A program made the position numbers and the translations under genes. Of a DNA stretch of 64,000 nt, positions 24,770 through 33,558 are shown in pieces. The notes beneath the pieces were generated by a model. That model was not told the origin of the DNA, did no database searches, and was given only the letters and a program-made list of their open reading frames with translations. The DNA comes from Nevskiaceae bacterium (GTDB taxonomy: Bacteria > Pseudomonadota > Gammaproteobacteria > Nevskiales > Nevskiaceae), in NCBI GenBank assembly GCA_004297005.1, contig SCVA01000025.1, positions 1 to 64,000 of the forward strand. Reading direction: 5' to 3'. Positions within the stretch are counted from its first letter, which is position 1; every line of letters starts with the position of its first letter.

Positions 24770-25201
24770 ATGCCACTAAGTACCGAAGGCACGCGCCCGG
24801 AGGATTACCGCTACTGGGCCGACGAGCGCGTCCGCTTCTACGACCTCGACCTGATGGGCCATGTGAACAACGTGGCCTACACCATCTATGCCGAGTCGGG
24901 TCGCGCCGCCTTCCTGCGCCATATCGGTTTCTGGACCGAGACCGGCCGCCGCCAGAACGTGATCGCGCGGCTGGAGATCGACTACCGGCAGGAGCTGAAG
25001 TACCCGAACGAGCTGAAAGTCGGCCTGCGCGTTCTGAAGATCGGCGGCAGCTCCTTCACGCTCGGCATCGGCATCTTCGCCGGCGCCGTCTGCGTCGCCA
25101 CCGCGCAGGCGACGCTGGTGCGCTTCGATGCCGAGACCCGCAAGGCCATCGCGCTCGACGCCGCCGACCGCGCCCTGCTGGCGCCCTATCAGGTGGGCTG
25201 A
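24770..25201 (+). CDS. Hotdog-fold acyl-CoA thioesterase
   Basis: 143-residue 4-hydroxybenzoyl-CoA-thioesterase-type hotdog protein. The signature DLDLMGHVNNVAY at 25-37 contains Asp27 and the HVNN turn of the active site, with RLEIDYRQEL as the second strand motif. It would release CoA from accumulated acyl-CoA intermediates or recycle CoA in the pathway. The ribosome site is weak. The gene is close behind the inverted-repeat element. Confidence 0.82.
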   Translation: MPLSTEGTRPEDYRYWADERVRFYDLDLMGHVNNVAYTIYAESGRAAFLRHIGFWTETGRRQNVIARLEIDYRQELKYPNELKVGLRVLKIGGSSFTLGIGIFAGAVCVATAQATLVRFDAETRKAIALDAADRALLAPYQVG

Positions 25202-25268
25202 ACCCCGGCGACAGTGCCGGCGGTGGATGCTAGTGTCCGCGTCCGGTTCCCCTGCTTCCGTCTCGCCG

Positions 25269-25925
25269 ATGCGCCCACTGGTTCCTGTGCTGTCTCTGCT
25301 GCTGGCGCTCGCCGGCCTCGCCTTCGGTGGCTGGCAGTGGTACTCGGCGCGCGAGGCGCGGCAGGCGCTGGCGGCGATGAGCCCGAGCGTGGTGGATATC
25401 CGCTTCGCGCAGTTCATGTCCCTGCACCATCACCAGGCCGTGGTGCTGTCGCAGATGATGCGCGGCACGGTCTCCCCCGGCGTGCTGGTGCTGGCCGAGA
25501 CCATCCGCAGCGAGCAGCAGTTGGAGCTGGGCGAGATGCGCGGCTGGCTGCGCGTTTGGGGCCAGCCGCATCTGCCGGAAAACCGCAACATGGAGTGGAT
25601 GCTGCTCGGCCGCACGCCACCCGACGATTCCCTGCGACAGTACCTGCTGGACTGCCGGCGCGCGCCCAGCGGCATGACTGGTCTGGCCACGGATGCCGAG
25701 GTGGCCGAGCTGCACCACCTGCAGGGCAAGGCCCGCGAGCGCCGCTACCTGGAACTGATGCTGCGCCACCACGAGGGCGGGCTGCCGATGGCCCGTTTCG
25801 CGGTCGACAACGCCCAGCATCCGGCGGTGCGCTCGCTGGCCTCGCGCATCGTCCTCGACCAGCAGCGCGAGGTGCTGGGCATCCGTCTGATGCTGGCGCA
25901 GATGGCGGCCACCAGCGCCCATTGA
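25269..25925 (+). CDS. DUF305 membrane-anchored protein
   Basis: 218-residue protein with an N-terminal hydrophobic segment (about 5-24) and two ferritin-like His-rich helical repeats: FAQFMSLHHHQAVVLSQMM near 46-64 and YLELMLRHHEGGLPMARFA near 158-176. DUF305 proteins are periplasmic and often linked to metal handling. The ATG at 25269 is chosen because it gives an immediate signal anchor; an upstream in-frame start would add an uncharacteristic leader. Role here unknown. Confidence 0.75.
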   Translation: MRPLVPVLSLLLALAGLAFGGWQWYSAREARQALAAMSPSVVDIRFAQFMSLHHHQAVVLSQMMRGTVSPGVLVLAETIRSEQQLELGEMRGWLRVWGQPHLPENRNMEWMLLGRTPPDDSLRQYLLDCRRAPSGMTGLATDAEVAELHHLQGKARERRYLELMLRHHEGGLPMARFAVDNAQHPAVRSLASRIVLDQQREVLGIRLMLAQMAATSAH

Positions 25926-26017
25926 CCGCCGCGCCCGACCGTTGCGCGGGCCGGCGGTTGTGCAGATGACAGTTGCTTCAGATAATTGCGCCCCCCGACG
26001 CCCTGAGGAGTGCGCGA

Positions 26018-27445
26018 ATGAATGGCAGCCACCGTCTGCTAGTGCTGGCCCTGCTGTCTTTCAGCCTGTCCGCCTGCGATAAAAGCGGCGTTTCCGCCGA
26101 CGGCCCGCTGGTGTCCGGCCCCACGCCGAAGGCTGTCTGCGGACCGGGTTCGCGTCCCGAACTGGGCATGCAGGGCCGCGTCAGCCGCGCCGAGCACGAG
26201 AGCGGCCGTGCCGCCGAGGGCTATACCTGCAACACGGTGATGGTCAGCAACTACCTGCCGCCGGGCGTCGTGACCGGCACCGCCACCGGCACCATCGGCG
26301 GCTTCAAGGTGGAGCGCTATACCGATTCCAGCGGCCGCGACTGCGCCTACTACGACACCACCCTGCTGTACCCGACCAACCTGGTCGACGTCGAGGCCGG
26401 CGTCAACGTGCTGGACATGAGCGACCCCGCCAACCCGGTGCGCACCGCGCAGCTGGTGTCGCCGGCGATGCTGACCCCGCACGAGTCGGTGGTGGTATCG
26501 CAGGAAGCCGGCGTGCTCGCGGCGGTCACCGGCAATCCCGCGTTCTACCCGGGCATCGTCGATGTCTACGACCTCAAGGCCGACTGCCGCACGCCGCAGT
26601 TGCGCTCCAGCACGCCCTTCGGCTTCCTCGGCCACGAGAGCGGCCTCTCGCCCGATGGCAAGACCTTCTACTCCGCCAACCCGGGCTCGCCGACGCTGAC
26701 CGCGCTCGACATCTCCAACCCGCTGATCGCCATCCCGCTGTGGACCGGGCCTTATTACTCGCACGGTCTCACCATCGGCGCGGGCGGCAATCGAGCCTAC
26801 GTCGGCGCCGGCGACAACCAGGGCATGGTGATTCTCGACACCTCGGAGCTGCAGGCACGCAAGGCCAACCCGCAGGTGACGGAGGTCGGCAGCGTCACCT
26901 GGCCGAACCTCACCATCCCGCAGAACGCCATTCCGTTCACCCGCAACGGCAAGCCCTACGTGCTGGAGATCGACGAGTTCTCCACCGACTCGCCCGGTGG
27001 CAGCGTCGCCTTCAACGGCGCGGTGGTCGGCGCCGGCCGCATCATCGACATCAGCGACGAGACCAAACCGAAAGTCGTCTCCGACCTGCGTCTGGAAGTG
27101 CACGAACCGCAGAACCGCGAGCTGATCGCCGACGATCCGGGCGCGAATCTGCCGGTGCAGGGCTATGCCGGCCACTACTGCAACCTGCCGACGCGGGTGA
27201 ATCCGGACATCGTCGCCTGCAGCATGATCGCCTCCGGCCTGCGCATCTTCGACATCCGCGATCCGCGCAAGCCCAAGGAGGTCGCCTATTTCGTGGCGCC
27301 CGCCAAGCCGCGTCTGACGCCGGTGTTCGAGGCCAGCAACTGGGCGATGTCCAGCCCCAGCTTCGTCCCCGAGCGCAAGGAGATCTGGTACTCGGACGGC
27401 TACAGCGGCTTCTACGTGGTGCGGGTCACCAACGGCGTCTGGTAG
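26018..27445 (+). CDS. LVIVD-repeat lipoprotein
   Basis: 475-residue predicted lipoprotein: hydrophobic signal ending in the lipobox LSAC with Cys20, so it is exported and lipid-anchored. The body consists of LVIVD-type beta-propeller repeats (NVLDMSDPANPVRTAQL, IVDVYDLKA, ALDISNPLIAIPLW, GLRIFDIRDPRKPKEVAYF). GAGGAG lies 7 nt before the ATG. Such propellers occur in several aerobic degradation clusters without known activity; a binding or scaffold role outside the inner membrane is inference. Confidence 0.8.
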   Translation: MNGSHRLLVLALLSFSLSACDKSGVSADGPLVSGPTPKAVCGPGSRPELGMQGRVSRAEHESGRAAEGYTCNTVMVSNYLPPGVVTGTATGTIGGFKVERYTDSSGRDCAYYDTTLLYPTNLVDVEAGVNVLDMSDPANPVRTAQLVSPAMLTPHESVVVSQEAGVLAAVTGNPAFYPGIVDVYDLKADCRTPQLRSSTPFGFLGHESGLSPDGKTFYSANPGSPTLTALDISNPLIAIPLWTGPYYSHGLTIGAGGNRAYVGAGDNQGMVILDTSELQARKANPQVTEVGSVTWPNLTIPQNAIPFTRNGKPYVLEIDEFSTDSPGGSVAFNGAVVGAGRIIDISDETKPKVVSDLRLEVHEPQNRELIADDPGANLPVQGYAGHYCNLPTRVNPDIVACSMIASGLRIFDIRDPRKPKEVAYFVAPAKPRLTPVFEASNWAMSSPSFVPERKEIWYSDGYSGFYVVRVTNGVW

Positions 27446-27545
27446 TCCCCTGAAGCCGGGCGGTGTGGCGCCGCGGTCCCTCGCAGGCACTCATCACCCC
27501 AACGGGTGATGAGTGCGCGCCGGGCGGATTGAATAATCCGCCACC

Positions 27546-29876
27546 ATGAATCTCTCTCTGAATGACGACCAGCGGCTGATCCGCGAGTCGGCCGAAAGCT
27601 TTCTTGCCGATGCCAGCGCCTCGGCGGCGGTGCGCGCGGCAATGGAGGGCGAACTCGGCTACGACCCCGCGGTCTGGCAGCGCATCGCCGGCGAGCTGGG
27701 CTGGTGCGGCATCGCCGTGCCGGAAGAGCTGGGCGGCCTGGGCCTGGGCCCGGTGGAGCTGGCCCTGGTGCAGGAGGTCTGCGGCTACCGCCTGCTCTGC
27801 GCGCCGTTTTTCTCCAGCGCCTGTCTGGCCAGCACCCTGCTGCTGGAACTCGCCAATGACGACGCGCGCGCCGCCTGGCTGCCACAGCTCGCTGCGGGCG
27901 AGCAGCGCCTGAGCGCGCCGCTGCCTTCCGATGCCGCGGGCTTTCTTGCCGCTACCGCGCTCAAGGCCAGCCAGGAGGGCGAGGGCTGGAGCCTGAGCGG
28001 CCGCGCCACGCGGCTGCCCGAGGGCGACAGCGCGGACGCGCTGCTGTTGCTGGCGGCGGTGGAGGGCGAGGCGCTGCCGGGCCTGTTCCTGGTGCGCCGC
28101 GCGGCGGCCGGCCTGCGACTGAGCAGCCAGCCCGGCTTTGATCGCGGCCGGCGCTTTGCCGAGGCCGAGCTGAGCGCGGTGGCCGCCGAACGCATTGACG
28201 AGCGCGAGCGCGCCGCCGCCGGCTATGCCGCCGCCGCCGCGCGCGTTCGCCTGTACATCGCCGCCGAGCAGTTGGGCGCGGCGCAGGCTTGCCTAGATCT
28301 CACGGTGGCCTACACCGCCACCCGCAAGCAGTTCGGCCGCGCCATCGCCGGCTTCCAGGCGATCAAGCACCGCTGCGCGGAGATGATGGTGCGCATCGAG
28401 GCGCTGCGCTCGGCGGTGGCCGGCGCGGCGGCGCAACTCGCCGCCGGGGCGGAGCTGGCGGAATGCGTTGCCGAATGCGCCGCCGCCAAGGCACTGGCTT
28501 CCGACACGCTGTTCTGGTGCGCGCAGGAGGCGATCCAGTTGCATGGCGGCGTCGGCTTCACCTGGGAATACGACCCGCAGCTCTACTTCAAGCGCGCGCA
28601 GGCCTCGAGCCACTGGCTGGGCACGGCGGAGGCGCTGCGGGAGCTGGTTGCGGGGTTTGTCTTGCGTACCCCGCACGCCCCCACCCCAGCCCTCCCCCGC
28701 GACGCGGGGGAGGGAGCATTGGCGGGGTTTCGCGAAGAGATCGCCGGCTGGATGCAGCGCCATCTCAGCGGCCGCTATGCCTCGCTCAAACACCGCGGTG
28801 GCCCCGGCGATGAAGAGGCCGATCCCGCGCTGCGCAAGGAATGGGAGCGCGAACTCGCCGCCGGCGGCTGGACCGGCGTCGGCTGGCCGAAGTCCCACGG
28901 CGGCCGTGGTCTGTCCATCGCCGAGCAGGTGGTCTTTCACGAGGAATACGCGCGCGCCGGCGGCCCCGGCCGCATGGGCCACATCGGCGAGGGCCTGCTT
29001 GGGCCGACACTGATCAAGTTCGGCACGCCGGAGCAGCAGCAGCGCTTCCTGCCGCGCATCCTCGACGGCAGCGAATACTGGGCGCAGGGCTATTCCGAGC
29101 CCAATGCCGGCTCCGATCTCGCCAATGTGCAGACCCGCTGCTGGCAGGAGGCCGACGGCAGCTGGCGCGTGCAGGGCCAGAAGATCTGGACCTCGCTGGC
29201 GCACGAGTCGGAATGGATCTTCGTGCTCGCCCGCAGCGAGCCGGGGAGCAAGGGCGGCAAGGGCCTGAGCTTCCTGCTGCTGCCGCTGGACCAGCCCGGC
29301 ATCGAGATCCGGCCGATCAGCCAGCTCGGCGGCGGCAGCGAGTTCAACGAGGTGTTCTTCGACGGCGCGAAAGCCGAGGCCGCGCACCTGGTCGGCAAGC
29401 CGGGCGAGGGCTGGAAGGTGGCGATGGGGCTGCTGGAGATCGAGCGCGGTGTTTCCACGCTGGGTCAGCAGATGCACTTCCTGCACGAGCTGGAGCGGGT
29501 GGTGGCGGCGGCCCGGCAGCGCGGGCTCGACCGCGACCCGTTCATCCGCAATCGCATCGCCGGCGCCTGGGCGGGCCTGAAGGTGCTGCGCTACCACGCG
29601 CTGCGCATGCTCGCCACCGATGACCAGTTGAGCCTCGGCCGCGAAGCCCTGGTCTACAAGTACGCCTGGAGCAACTGGCACCGCGAGTTGGGCAAGCTGG
29701 GCATGGACGTGCTGGCTGCGGCAGGCGAGGGCGGCGACGAAGCCGCGCGGCCCCTGCAGCAGCTGTTCTTCTTCTCGCGCGCCGACACCATCTACGGCGG
29801 CACCAACGAGATCCAGCTCAATCTCATCGCCGAGCGCGGGCTAGGCATGCCGCGCGAGGCACGGCCAGTCGGCTGA
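27546..29876 (+). CDS. Fused two-domain acyl-CoA dehydrogenase
   Basis: 776-residue protein made of two acyl-CoA dehydrogenase domains. Residues about 1-375 are beta-like (RKQFGRAIAGFQAIKHR, IQLHGGVGFTWEYD). Residues about 395-776 are alpha-like (YSEPNAGSDLANVQTR, VQGQKIWTS, IYGGTNEIQLNLIAERGLG). It is thus a single-chain version of the alpha/beta steroid dehydrogenases, comparable to mycobacterial FadE34. The linker (TPHAPTPALPRDAGEGALAGF region, about 377-398) is encoded by a palindromic extragenic repeat, described separately. It is likely a side-chain or ring-product dehydrogenase; the substrate is unknown. Confidence 0.85.
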   Translation: MNLSLNDDQRLIRESAESFLADASASAAVRAAMEGELGYDPAVWQRIAGELGWCGIAVPEELGGLGLGPVELALVQEVCGYRLLCAPFFSSACLASTLLLELANDDARAAWLPQLAAGEQRLSAPLPSDAAGFLAATALKASQEGEGWSLSGRATRLPEGDSADALLLLAAVEGEALPGLFLVRRAAAGLRLSSQPGFDRGRRFAEAELSAVAAERIDERERAAAGYAAAAARVRLYIAAEQLGAAQACLDLTVAYTATRKQFGRAIAGFQAIKHRCAEMMVRIEALRSAVAGAAAQLAAGAELAECVAECAAAKALASDTLFWCAQEAIQLHGGVGFTWEYDPQLYFKRAQASSHWLGTAEALRELVAGFVLRTPHAPTPALPRDAGEGALAGFREEIAGWMQRHLSGRYASLKHRGGPGDEEADPALRKEWERELAAGGWTGVGWPKSHGGRGLSIAEQVVFHEEYARAGGPGRMGHIGEGLLGPTLIKFGTPEQQQRFLPRILDGSEYWAQGYSEPNAGSDLANVQTRCWQEADGSWRVQGQKIWTSLAHESEWIFVLARSEPGSKGGKGLSFLLLPLDQPGIEIRPISQLGGGSEFNEVFFDGAKAEAAHLVGKPGEGWKVAMGLLEIERGVSTLGQQMHFLHELERVVAAARQRGLDRDPFIRNRIAGAWAGLKVLRYHALRMLATDDQLSLGREALVYKYAWSNWHRELGKLGMDVLAAAGEGGDEAARPLQQLFFFSRADTIYGGTNEIQLNLIAERGLGMPREARPVG
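28670..28730. repeat. Palindromic repeat inside the fused dehydrogenase gene
   Basis: CCCTCCCCCGC (28690-28700) and GCGGGGGAGGG (28704-28714) form a perfect 11-bp stem with a 3-nt loop, flanked by CCCCACCCCAG on the left. It belongs to the same class as the extragenic palindromes of this window but lies in frame within a coding region, exactly between the two dehydrogenase domains. Confidence 0.75.
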
Positions 29877-29880
29877 GCCC

Positions 29881-29950
29881 ACCCCTCCGGCGGCTACGCC
29901 GCCACCTCCCCTGCTGGCAGGAGAGGTGGCGCCGAAGGCGACGGAGGGGT
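29881..29950. repeat. Extragenic palindrome, CCACCTCCCC family (copy 1)
   Basis: ACCCCTCCG at the left end pairs with CGGAGGGGT at the right end, and GCCACCTCCCCTG pairs with CAGGAGAGGTGGC around a CTGG loop. It lies just after the fused dehydrogenase stop. A relative is at 30450-30555. Confidence 0.75.
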
Positions 29951-30005
29951 TCTATTCGGCTGCGGCTATCATCGCCGCATCATTCCCCCCGCTTGAGGAT
30001 TGCCC

Positions 30006-30431
30006 ATGTCGTTTGCCGCACCCCTGCTGGCCCCGGTCGTCGCCCTGGTGGGCTGGACGCATTTCATGTGGCTGTGGATGTACGCCACCCGCATCCCCGC
30101 GATCCAGCGCGAGCAGCTGATGCTGGACCCGGGCATCCCGCCGCGCGAGCTGATGAACCGGCTGCCGCCCGCGGTGCGCTGGAAGGCCGACAACTACAAC
30201 CACCTGTTCGAGGCGCCGACGCTGTTCTACGCGCTGTGCCTGACGCTGGCGGTGCTCGATGACAGCAGCTACTGGAGCCAGCTCCTGGCCTGGGCCTATG
30301 TCGGCCTGCGGGTGGTGCACAGCATCTGGCAGTCGCTGTTCAACATCATCGAGGTGCGCTTCACGCTGTTCCTGCTTTCCTCGCTGGTGCTGATCACCTT
30401 CACCGCGCGCGCGGCGATGCAGGTGTTCTGA
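30006..30431 (+). CDS. MAPEG-family membrane protein
   Basis: 141-residue four-helix membrane protein of the MAPEG family (eicosanoid and glutathione metabolism superfamily). Hydrophobic helices lie at about 5-26, 73-87, 92-108 and 118-138, and the RWKADNYNHLFEAPTLFY segment at 58-75 is the family signature. The ATG at 30006 has GAGG upstream. Bacterial members are mostly uncharacterised; a glutathione-related detoxification role is only a possibility. Confidence 0.78.
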   Translation: MSFAAPLLAPVVALVGWTHFMWLWMYATRIPAIQREQLMLDPGIPPRELMNRLPPAVRWKADNYNHLFEAPTLFYALCLTLAVLDDSSYWSQLLAWAYVGLRVVHSIWQSLFNIIEVRFTLFLLSSLVLITFTARAAMQVF

Positions 30432-30449
30432 GGCTACTGGGCGCGCGGG

Positions 30450-30555
30450 ATCCCTCCGGCGCTGCGCGCCACCTCCCCTATTGCCATAGGGGAGGCAACA
30501 GCAATGTCTCCCCTGCCTGAGCAGGGGAGATGTCGCCACGGGCGGCAGAGGGGTT
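30450..30555. repeat. Extragenic palindrome, CCACCTCCCC family (copy 2)
   Basis: Left part CCCTCCGGCGCTGCGCGCCACCTCCCC folds with the CAGAGGGG end, and two inner hairpins are visible: CCCCTATTGCCATAGGGG and CTCCCCTGCCTGAGCAGGGGAG. It lies between the MAPEG gene and ipdF and probably isolates the two transcripts or stabilises RNA. Confidence 0.72.
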
Positions 30556-30640
30556 GCGGTGGCCGCTGCTCTCGTCTTTCTGACGTAGGCGCACAGGCGC
30601 GCTGAAACGGCACACTCGCGGCTCGGTAACGAGAGCCCGC

Positions 30641-31438
30641 ATGTCGACAGAACCGCAAGCCGCACCCGCCTATGTTCCCGCCCACGGCCTGCTGAAAGGC
30701 CGCTCGGTGCTGATCACCGCCGCCGCCGGTGGCGGCATCGGTTACGCCGCCGCCAAGCGCTGCCTGGAAGAAGGGGCGCGGGCGCTGATGCTCTCCGACA
30801 TCCACCCGCGCCGCACCGCCGAGGCCGCCGAGGCGCTGGCGAAGGAATTTCCGGACGCGCAGGTGTTCGGCCAGGTCGGCAATGTCGCGGTCGAGGCCGA
30901 TGTCCAGGCCCTGATCGAGGCGGCCGAGGAAAAGCTCGGTGGCGTCGATGTGCTGATCAACAACGCCGGCCTGGGCGGCAGCAAGCGGGTCGTCGACATG
31001 AGCGACGAGGAGTGGAACAAGGTGCTGGACGTGACCCTGACCGGCACCTTCCGCATGACCCGCGCGATGCTCAAGAAGATGCAGCCGCGCGGTCGTGGCG
31101 CCATCGTCAACAATGCTTCGGTGCTCGGCTGGCGCGCGCAGAAGGAGCAGGCGCACTACGCGGCGGCCAAGGCCGGCGTGATGGCGCTGACCCGCTGCTC
31201 GGCGCTCGAAGCCGCCGACTACGGCGTGCGCATCAACGCGGTGTCGCCGTCCATCGTCTTCCACGACCATCTGCGCAAGTCGGCGCCGGAGTCGCTGCTC
31301 AAGGAGCTCGCCGCGCGCGAAGCCTTCGGCCGTGGCGCCGAGTCCTGGGAGATCGCCAACATCATGGTGTTCCTGGCCTCCGACTATTCCTCCTACCTGG
31401 TTGGCGAAGTGATCTCGGCTTCGTCACAACGTTCCTGA
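30641..31438 (+). CDS. ipdF: IpdF-type SDR
   Basis: 265-residue SDR with the unusual cofactor motif TAAAGGGIG at 26-34, NNAGLGG at 107-113 and catalytic Ser160, Tyr173 and Lys177. Long identical words to mycobacterial IpdF (NNASVLGWRAQ, HYAAAKAGVMALTRCSA, YGVRINAVSPSI, FLASDYSSYL) make orthology convincing. IpdF oxidises a hydroxyl of the HIP-derived CoA ester before ring opening. It is separated from the main ipd operon here and is followed 13 nt later by a MaoC gene. Confidence 0.85.
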   Translation: MSTEPQAAPAYVPAHGLLKGRSVLITAAAGGGIGYAAAKRCLEEGARALMLSDIHPRRTAEAAEALAKEFPDAQVFGQVGNVAVEADVQALIEAAEEKLGGVDVLINNAGLGGSKRVVDMSDEEWNKVLDVTLTGTFRMTRAMLKKMQPRGRGAIVNNASVLGWRAQKEQAHYAAAKAGVMALTRCSALEAADYGVRINAVSPSIVFHDHLRKSAPESLLKELAAREAFGRGAESWEIANIMVFLASDYSSYLVGEVISASSQRS

Positions 31439-31451
31439 ACAAACCAAGCGC

Positions 31452-31910
31452 ATGGCCAACAAGACTTTCTCCTCCGCCGAAGAACTCATCGCCGCCATCG
31501 GTCAGCCCTTGGGTGAAACCGAGTGGCTGACCGTCACCCAGGAGCGCGTCAATCTGTTCGCCGACGCCACCGACGATCACCAGTGGATTCATGTCGACGC
31601 GGTCAAGGCCAAGGACGGCCCCTTCGGCGCGCCGATCGCCCACGGCTATCTCACGCTGTCGCTGGCGGCGCGCTTCCTGCCGCAGCTGATCGAAGTGAAG
31701 ATGAAGATGGGCGTCAACTACGGTTGCGACAAGGTCCGCTTCCCGGCACCGGTGAAGGTCGGGCAGCGCATCCGCGGCAAGGGCGAGATCGTCGCGGTGG
31801 AGCAGACCAAGGACGGCGGCGTGCAGTCGACGCTGCGCCTGACGGTGGAGATCGAGGGCGGCGCCAAGCCCGCCTGCATCGCCGACACCATCAGCCGCTA
31901 CTACTTTTGA
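31452..31910 (+). CDS. MaoC-type (R)-enoyl-CoA hydratase
   Basis: 152-residue hotdog-fold hydratase. The hydratase-2 active-site motif is present as Asp42...His47 (DHQWIH), followed by the GAPIAHGYLTLSL helix. It would hydrate trans-2-enoyl-CoA to the (R)-hydroxyacyl-CoA, or act on a steroid-derived enoyl-CoA. It is co-transcribed with ipdF. Its last 15 bases are duplicated 186 nt downstream. Confidence 0.85.
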   Translation: MANKTFSSAEELIAAIGQPLGETEWLTVTQERVNLFADATDDHQWIHVDAVKAKDGPFGAPIAHGYLTLSLAARFLPQLIEVKMKMGVNYGCDKVRFPAPVKVGQRIRGKGEIVAVEQTKDGGVQSTLRLTVEIEGGAKPACIADTISRYYF

Positions 31911-32096
31911 GGCGCGGCGATTTTCAGATCCGCCGCGTAGCAGCGGCTGAAAATCGCCGTCTCAGCCCATAGTGCTGCTGCAGGCAGCCTGTGCGTAGCC
32001 GCGGCTGAAAATCGCCTTCCTGCCAGAATCGCGGCTCCTTTTTTGGAGCGCTAATTTCGAGAACGCATTCTCGAAGTTCGGCGCTACTACTTTTGA
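31896..32096. repeat. 15-bp direct repeat flanking an inserted palindromic segment
   Basis: CGCTACTACTTTTGA, the end of the maoC gene (31896-31910), recurs exactly at 32082-32096. Between the copies lie a hairpin (31916-31927 with 31947-31958), another copy of the word GGCTGAAAATCGCC near 32003-32016 and a perfect palindrome TTCGAGAA-N4-TTCTCGAA (32056-32075). This has the look of a small inserted or duplicated element with a target duplication. Confidence 0.6.
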
Positions 32097-32158
32097 ACGA
32101 GGCTTGCCCAGGCCCGGCGGCCTAGGCTCCTTGCCATTCCCGTTATCCGGAGAGCTGC

Positions 32159-33364
32159 ATGAACGAAGCCGTCATTGTCTCGGTTGCCCGTACCGCCATC
32201 GGCAAGGCCTATCGCGGGGCCTTCAACGACACCGAGGCGCCGGTGCTGGGTGGCGAGGTGGTGAAGGCGGTGGTGCAGCGCGCCGGCGTCAGCCCGGCCG
32301 AGGTCGATGACGTGCTGATCGGCTGCGCCGCCCAGCAGGGCACCCAGGCCTACAACCTCGGCCGCCTCTGCGCCTACACCGGCGGCCTGCCCGACACGGT
32401 GCCGGGCATGACGCTCGACCGGCAGTGCTCGTCGGGCCTGCAGACCATCGCCATCGCCGCCAAGAACATCCTCGCCGGCGAGCAGAACATCGTCGTCGCC
32501 GGCGGCCTCGAATCGATCTCGCTGGTGCAGAACAAGCACAAGAACAGCTACCGCTTCGTCTCCGAGGCGGTGCTCAAGGCGCAGCCGGCGGCCTACATCC
32601 AGATGATCGAAACCGCCGAGCTGGTCGCCCAGCGCTACGGCATCTCGCGCCAGCAGCAGGACGAATACTCGCTGCAGTCGCAGCAGCGCACCGCCGCCGC
32701 CCAGGCGGCGGGCAAGTTCAGCGACGAGCTGATCAGCTTTGAAACCACCAAGCAGCTCTACGACAAGGAAGGCAATCCCACCGAGAAGCAGGTGGTGAAG
32801 CTGGCCAAGGACGAGGGCAACCGCGCCGACACCACACTGGAGAGCCTGAGCGCGCTCAAGCCGGTATGGAAGGACGGCAAGTTCGTCGCCCAGGGCGCGC
32901 ACATCACCGCCGGCAATGCCTCGCAGCTTTCCGACGGCGCCGCCGCCACCCTGCTGATGAGCAGGGCCGCCGCCGCCAAGCGTGGCTTGAAGCCGCTGGG
33001 CATCTATCGCGGTTTCGCGGTGGCCGGCTGCAAGCCTGACGAGATGGGCATCGGCCCGGTCCACGCGGTGCCCAAGCTGCTGGCGCAGGCCGGCCTCAAG
33101 GTCTCCGACATCGGTCTGTGGGAACTCAACGAAGCCTTCGCGGTGCAAGTGATCTACTGCCGCGACCAGCTTGGCATCGCCAACGACCGCCTCAACGTCA
33201 ATGGCGGCGCCATCGCCATCGGCCATCCCTTCGGTATGTCCGGCGCGCGCATGGTGATGCACGCCCTGATCGAAGGCCGCCGGCGCGGCGTCAAGTACGT
33301 GGTGGTGACCATGTGCATCGGCGGCGGCATGGGCGCGGCCGGCTTGTTCCAAGTGGCCGATTAG
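32159..33364 (+). CDS. Acetyl-CoA acetyltransferase family thiolase
   Basis: 401-residue thiolase with nucleophile Cys90 in DRQCSSGLQ, His356 in [10 protein letters not shown] and Cys386 in TMCIGGGMG. All catalytic residues are present. It resembles degradative thiolases of the FadA5 type that shorten steroid side chains or finish beta-oxidation. It is distinct from the fadA6-like gene at 22463. The start ATG follows CCGGAGAGCTG. It stands alone between repeat-rich spacers. Confidence 0.82.
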   Translation: MNEAVIVSVARTAIGKAYRGAFNDTEAPVLGGEVVKAVVQRAGVSPAEVDDVLIGCAAQQGTQAYNLGRLCAYTGGLPDTVPGMTLDRQCSSGLQTIAIAAKNILAGEQNIVVAGGLESISLVQNKHKNSYRFVSEAVLKAQPAAYIQMIETAELVAQRYGISRQQQDEYSLQSQQRTAAAQAAGKFSDELISFETTKQLYDKEGNPTEKQVVKLAKDEGNRADTTLESLSALKPVWKDGKFVAQGAHITAGNASQLSDGAAATLLMSRAAAAKRGLKPLGIYRGFAVAGCKPDEMGIGPVHAVPKLLAQAGLKVSDIGLWELNEAFAVQVIYCRDQLGIANDRLNVNGGAIAIGHPFGMSGARMVMHALIEGRRRGVKYVVVTMCIGGGMGAAGLFQVAD

Positions 33365-33526
33365 GGACTGTCGGCGCGGATGGAACAGCAAACCCATTCG
33401 CGACGAGTGCGTCTGAGCTGGCGGACCTTGGTGGCCCGTTGCACACTCAGCAGAACGCCCCTCTGGACGCTGGGGACGCAAGGAGCCGCAGGATGCGCAA
33501 GCTCCACATTTGAATAGGGCCTGGCG

Positions 33527-33539
33527 ATGACCGGGTCAT
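33527..33539. promoter_or_regulatory. Operator-like palindrome ATGACC-G-GGTCAT
   Basis: A perfect 6-bp inverted repeat with a 1-nt centre lies 19 nt before the start of the YCF48-like gene, just upstream of its GAGGAG ribosome site. A regulator binding here would block transcription or translation of the transporter unit. No matching regulator is adjacent. Confidence 0.35.
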
Positions 33540-33558
33540 GCAGCAGAGGAGATTCAGC

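Noticed and set aside
32056-32075. LexA/SOS box in the palindrome TTCGAGAA-N4-TTCTCGAA
   Set aside because: It does not match the CTGT-N8-ACAG or GAAC-N7-GTTC type LexA consensus, and the downstream thiolase is not an SOS gene.
33365-33558. Words resembling a cyclic di-GMP (GEMM) riboswitch: GCAAACC near 33390 and GGGACGCAAGGAGCC near 33474
   Set aside because: The two words are much farther apart than in GEMM aptamers and no matching P1 stem could be drawn, so the similarity is probably chance.
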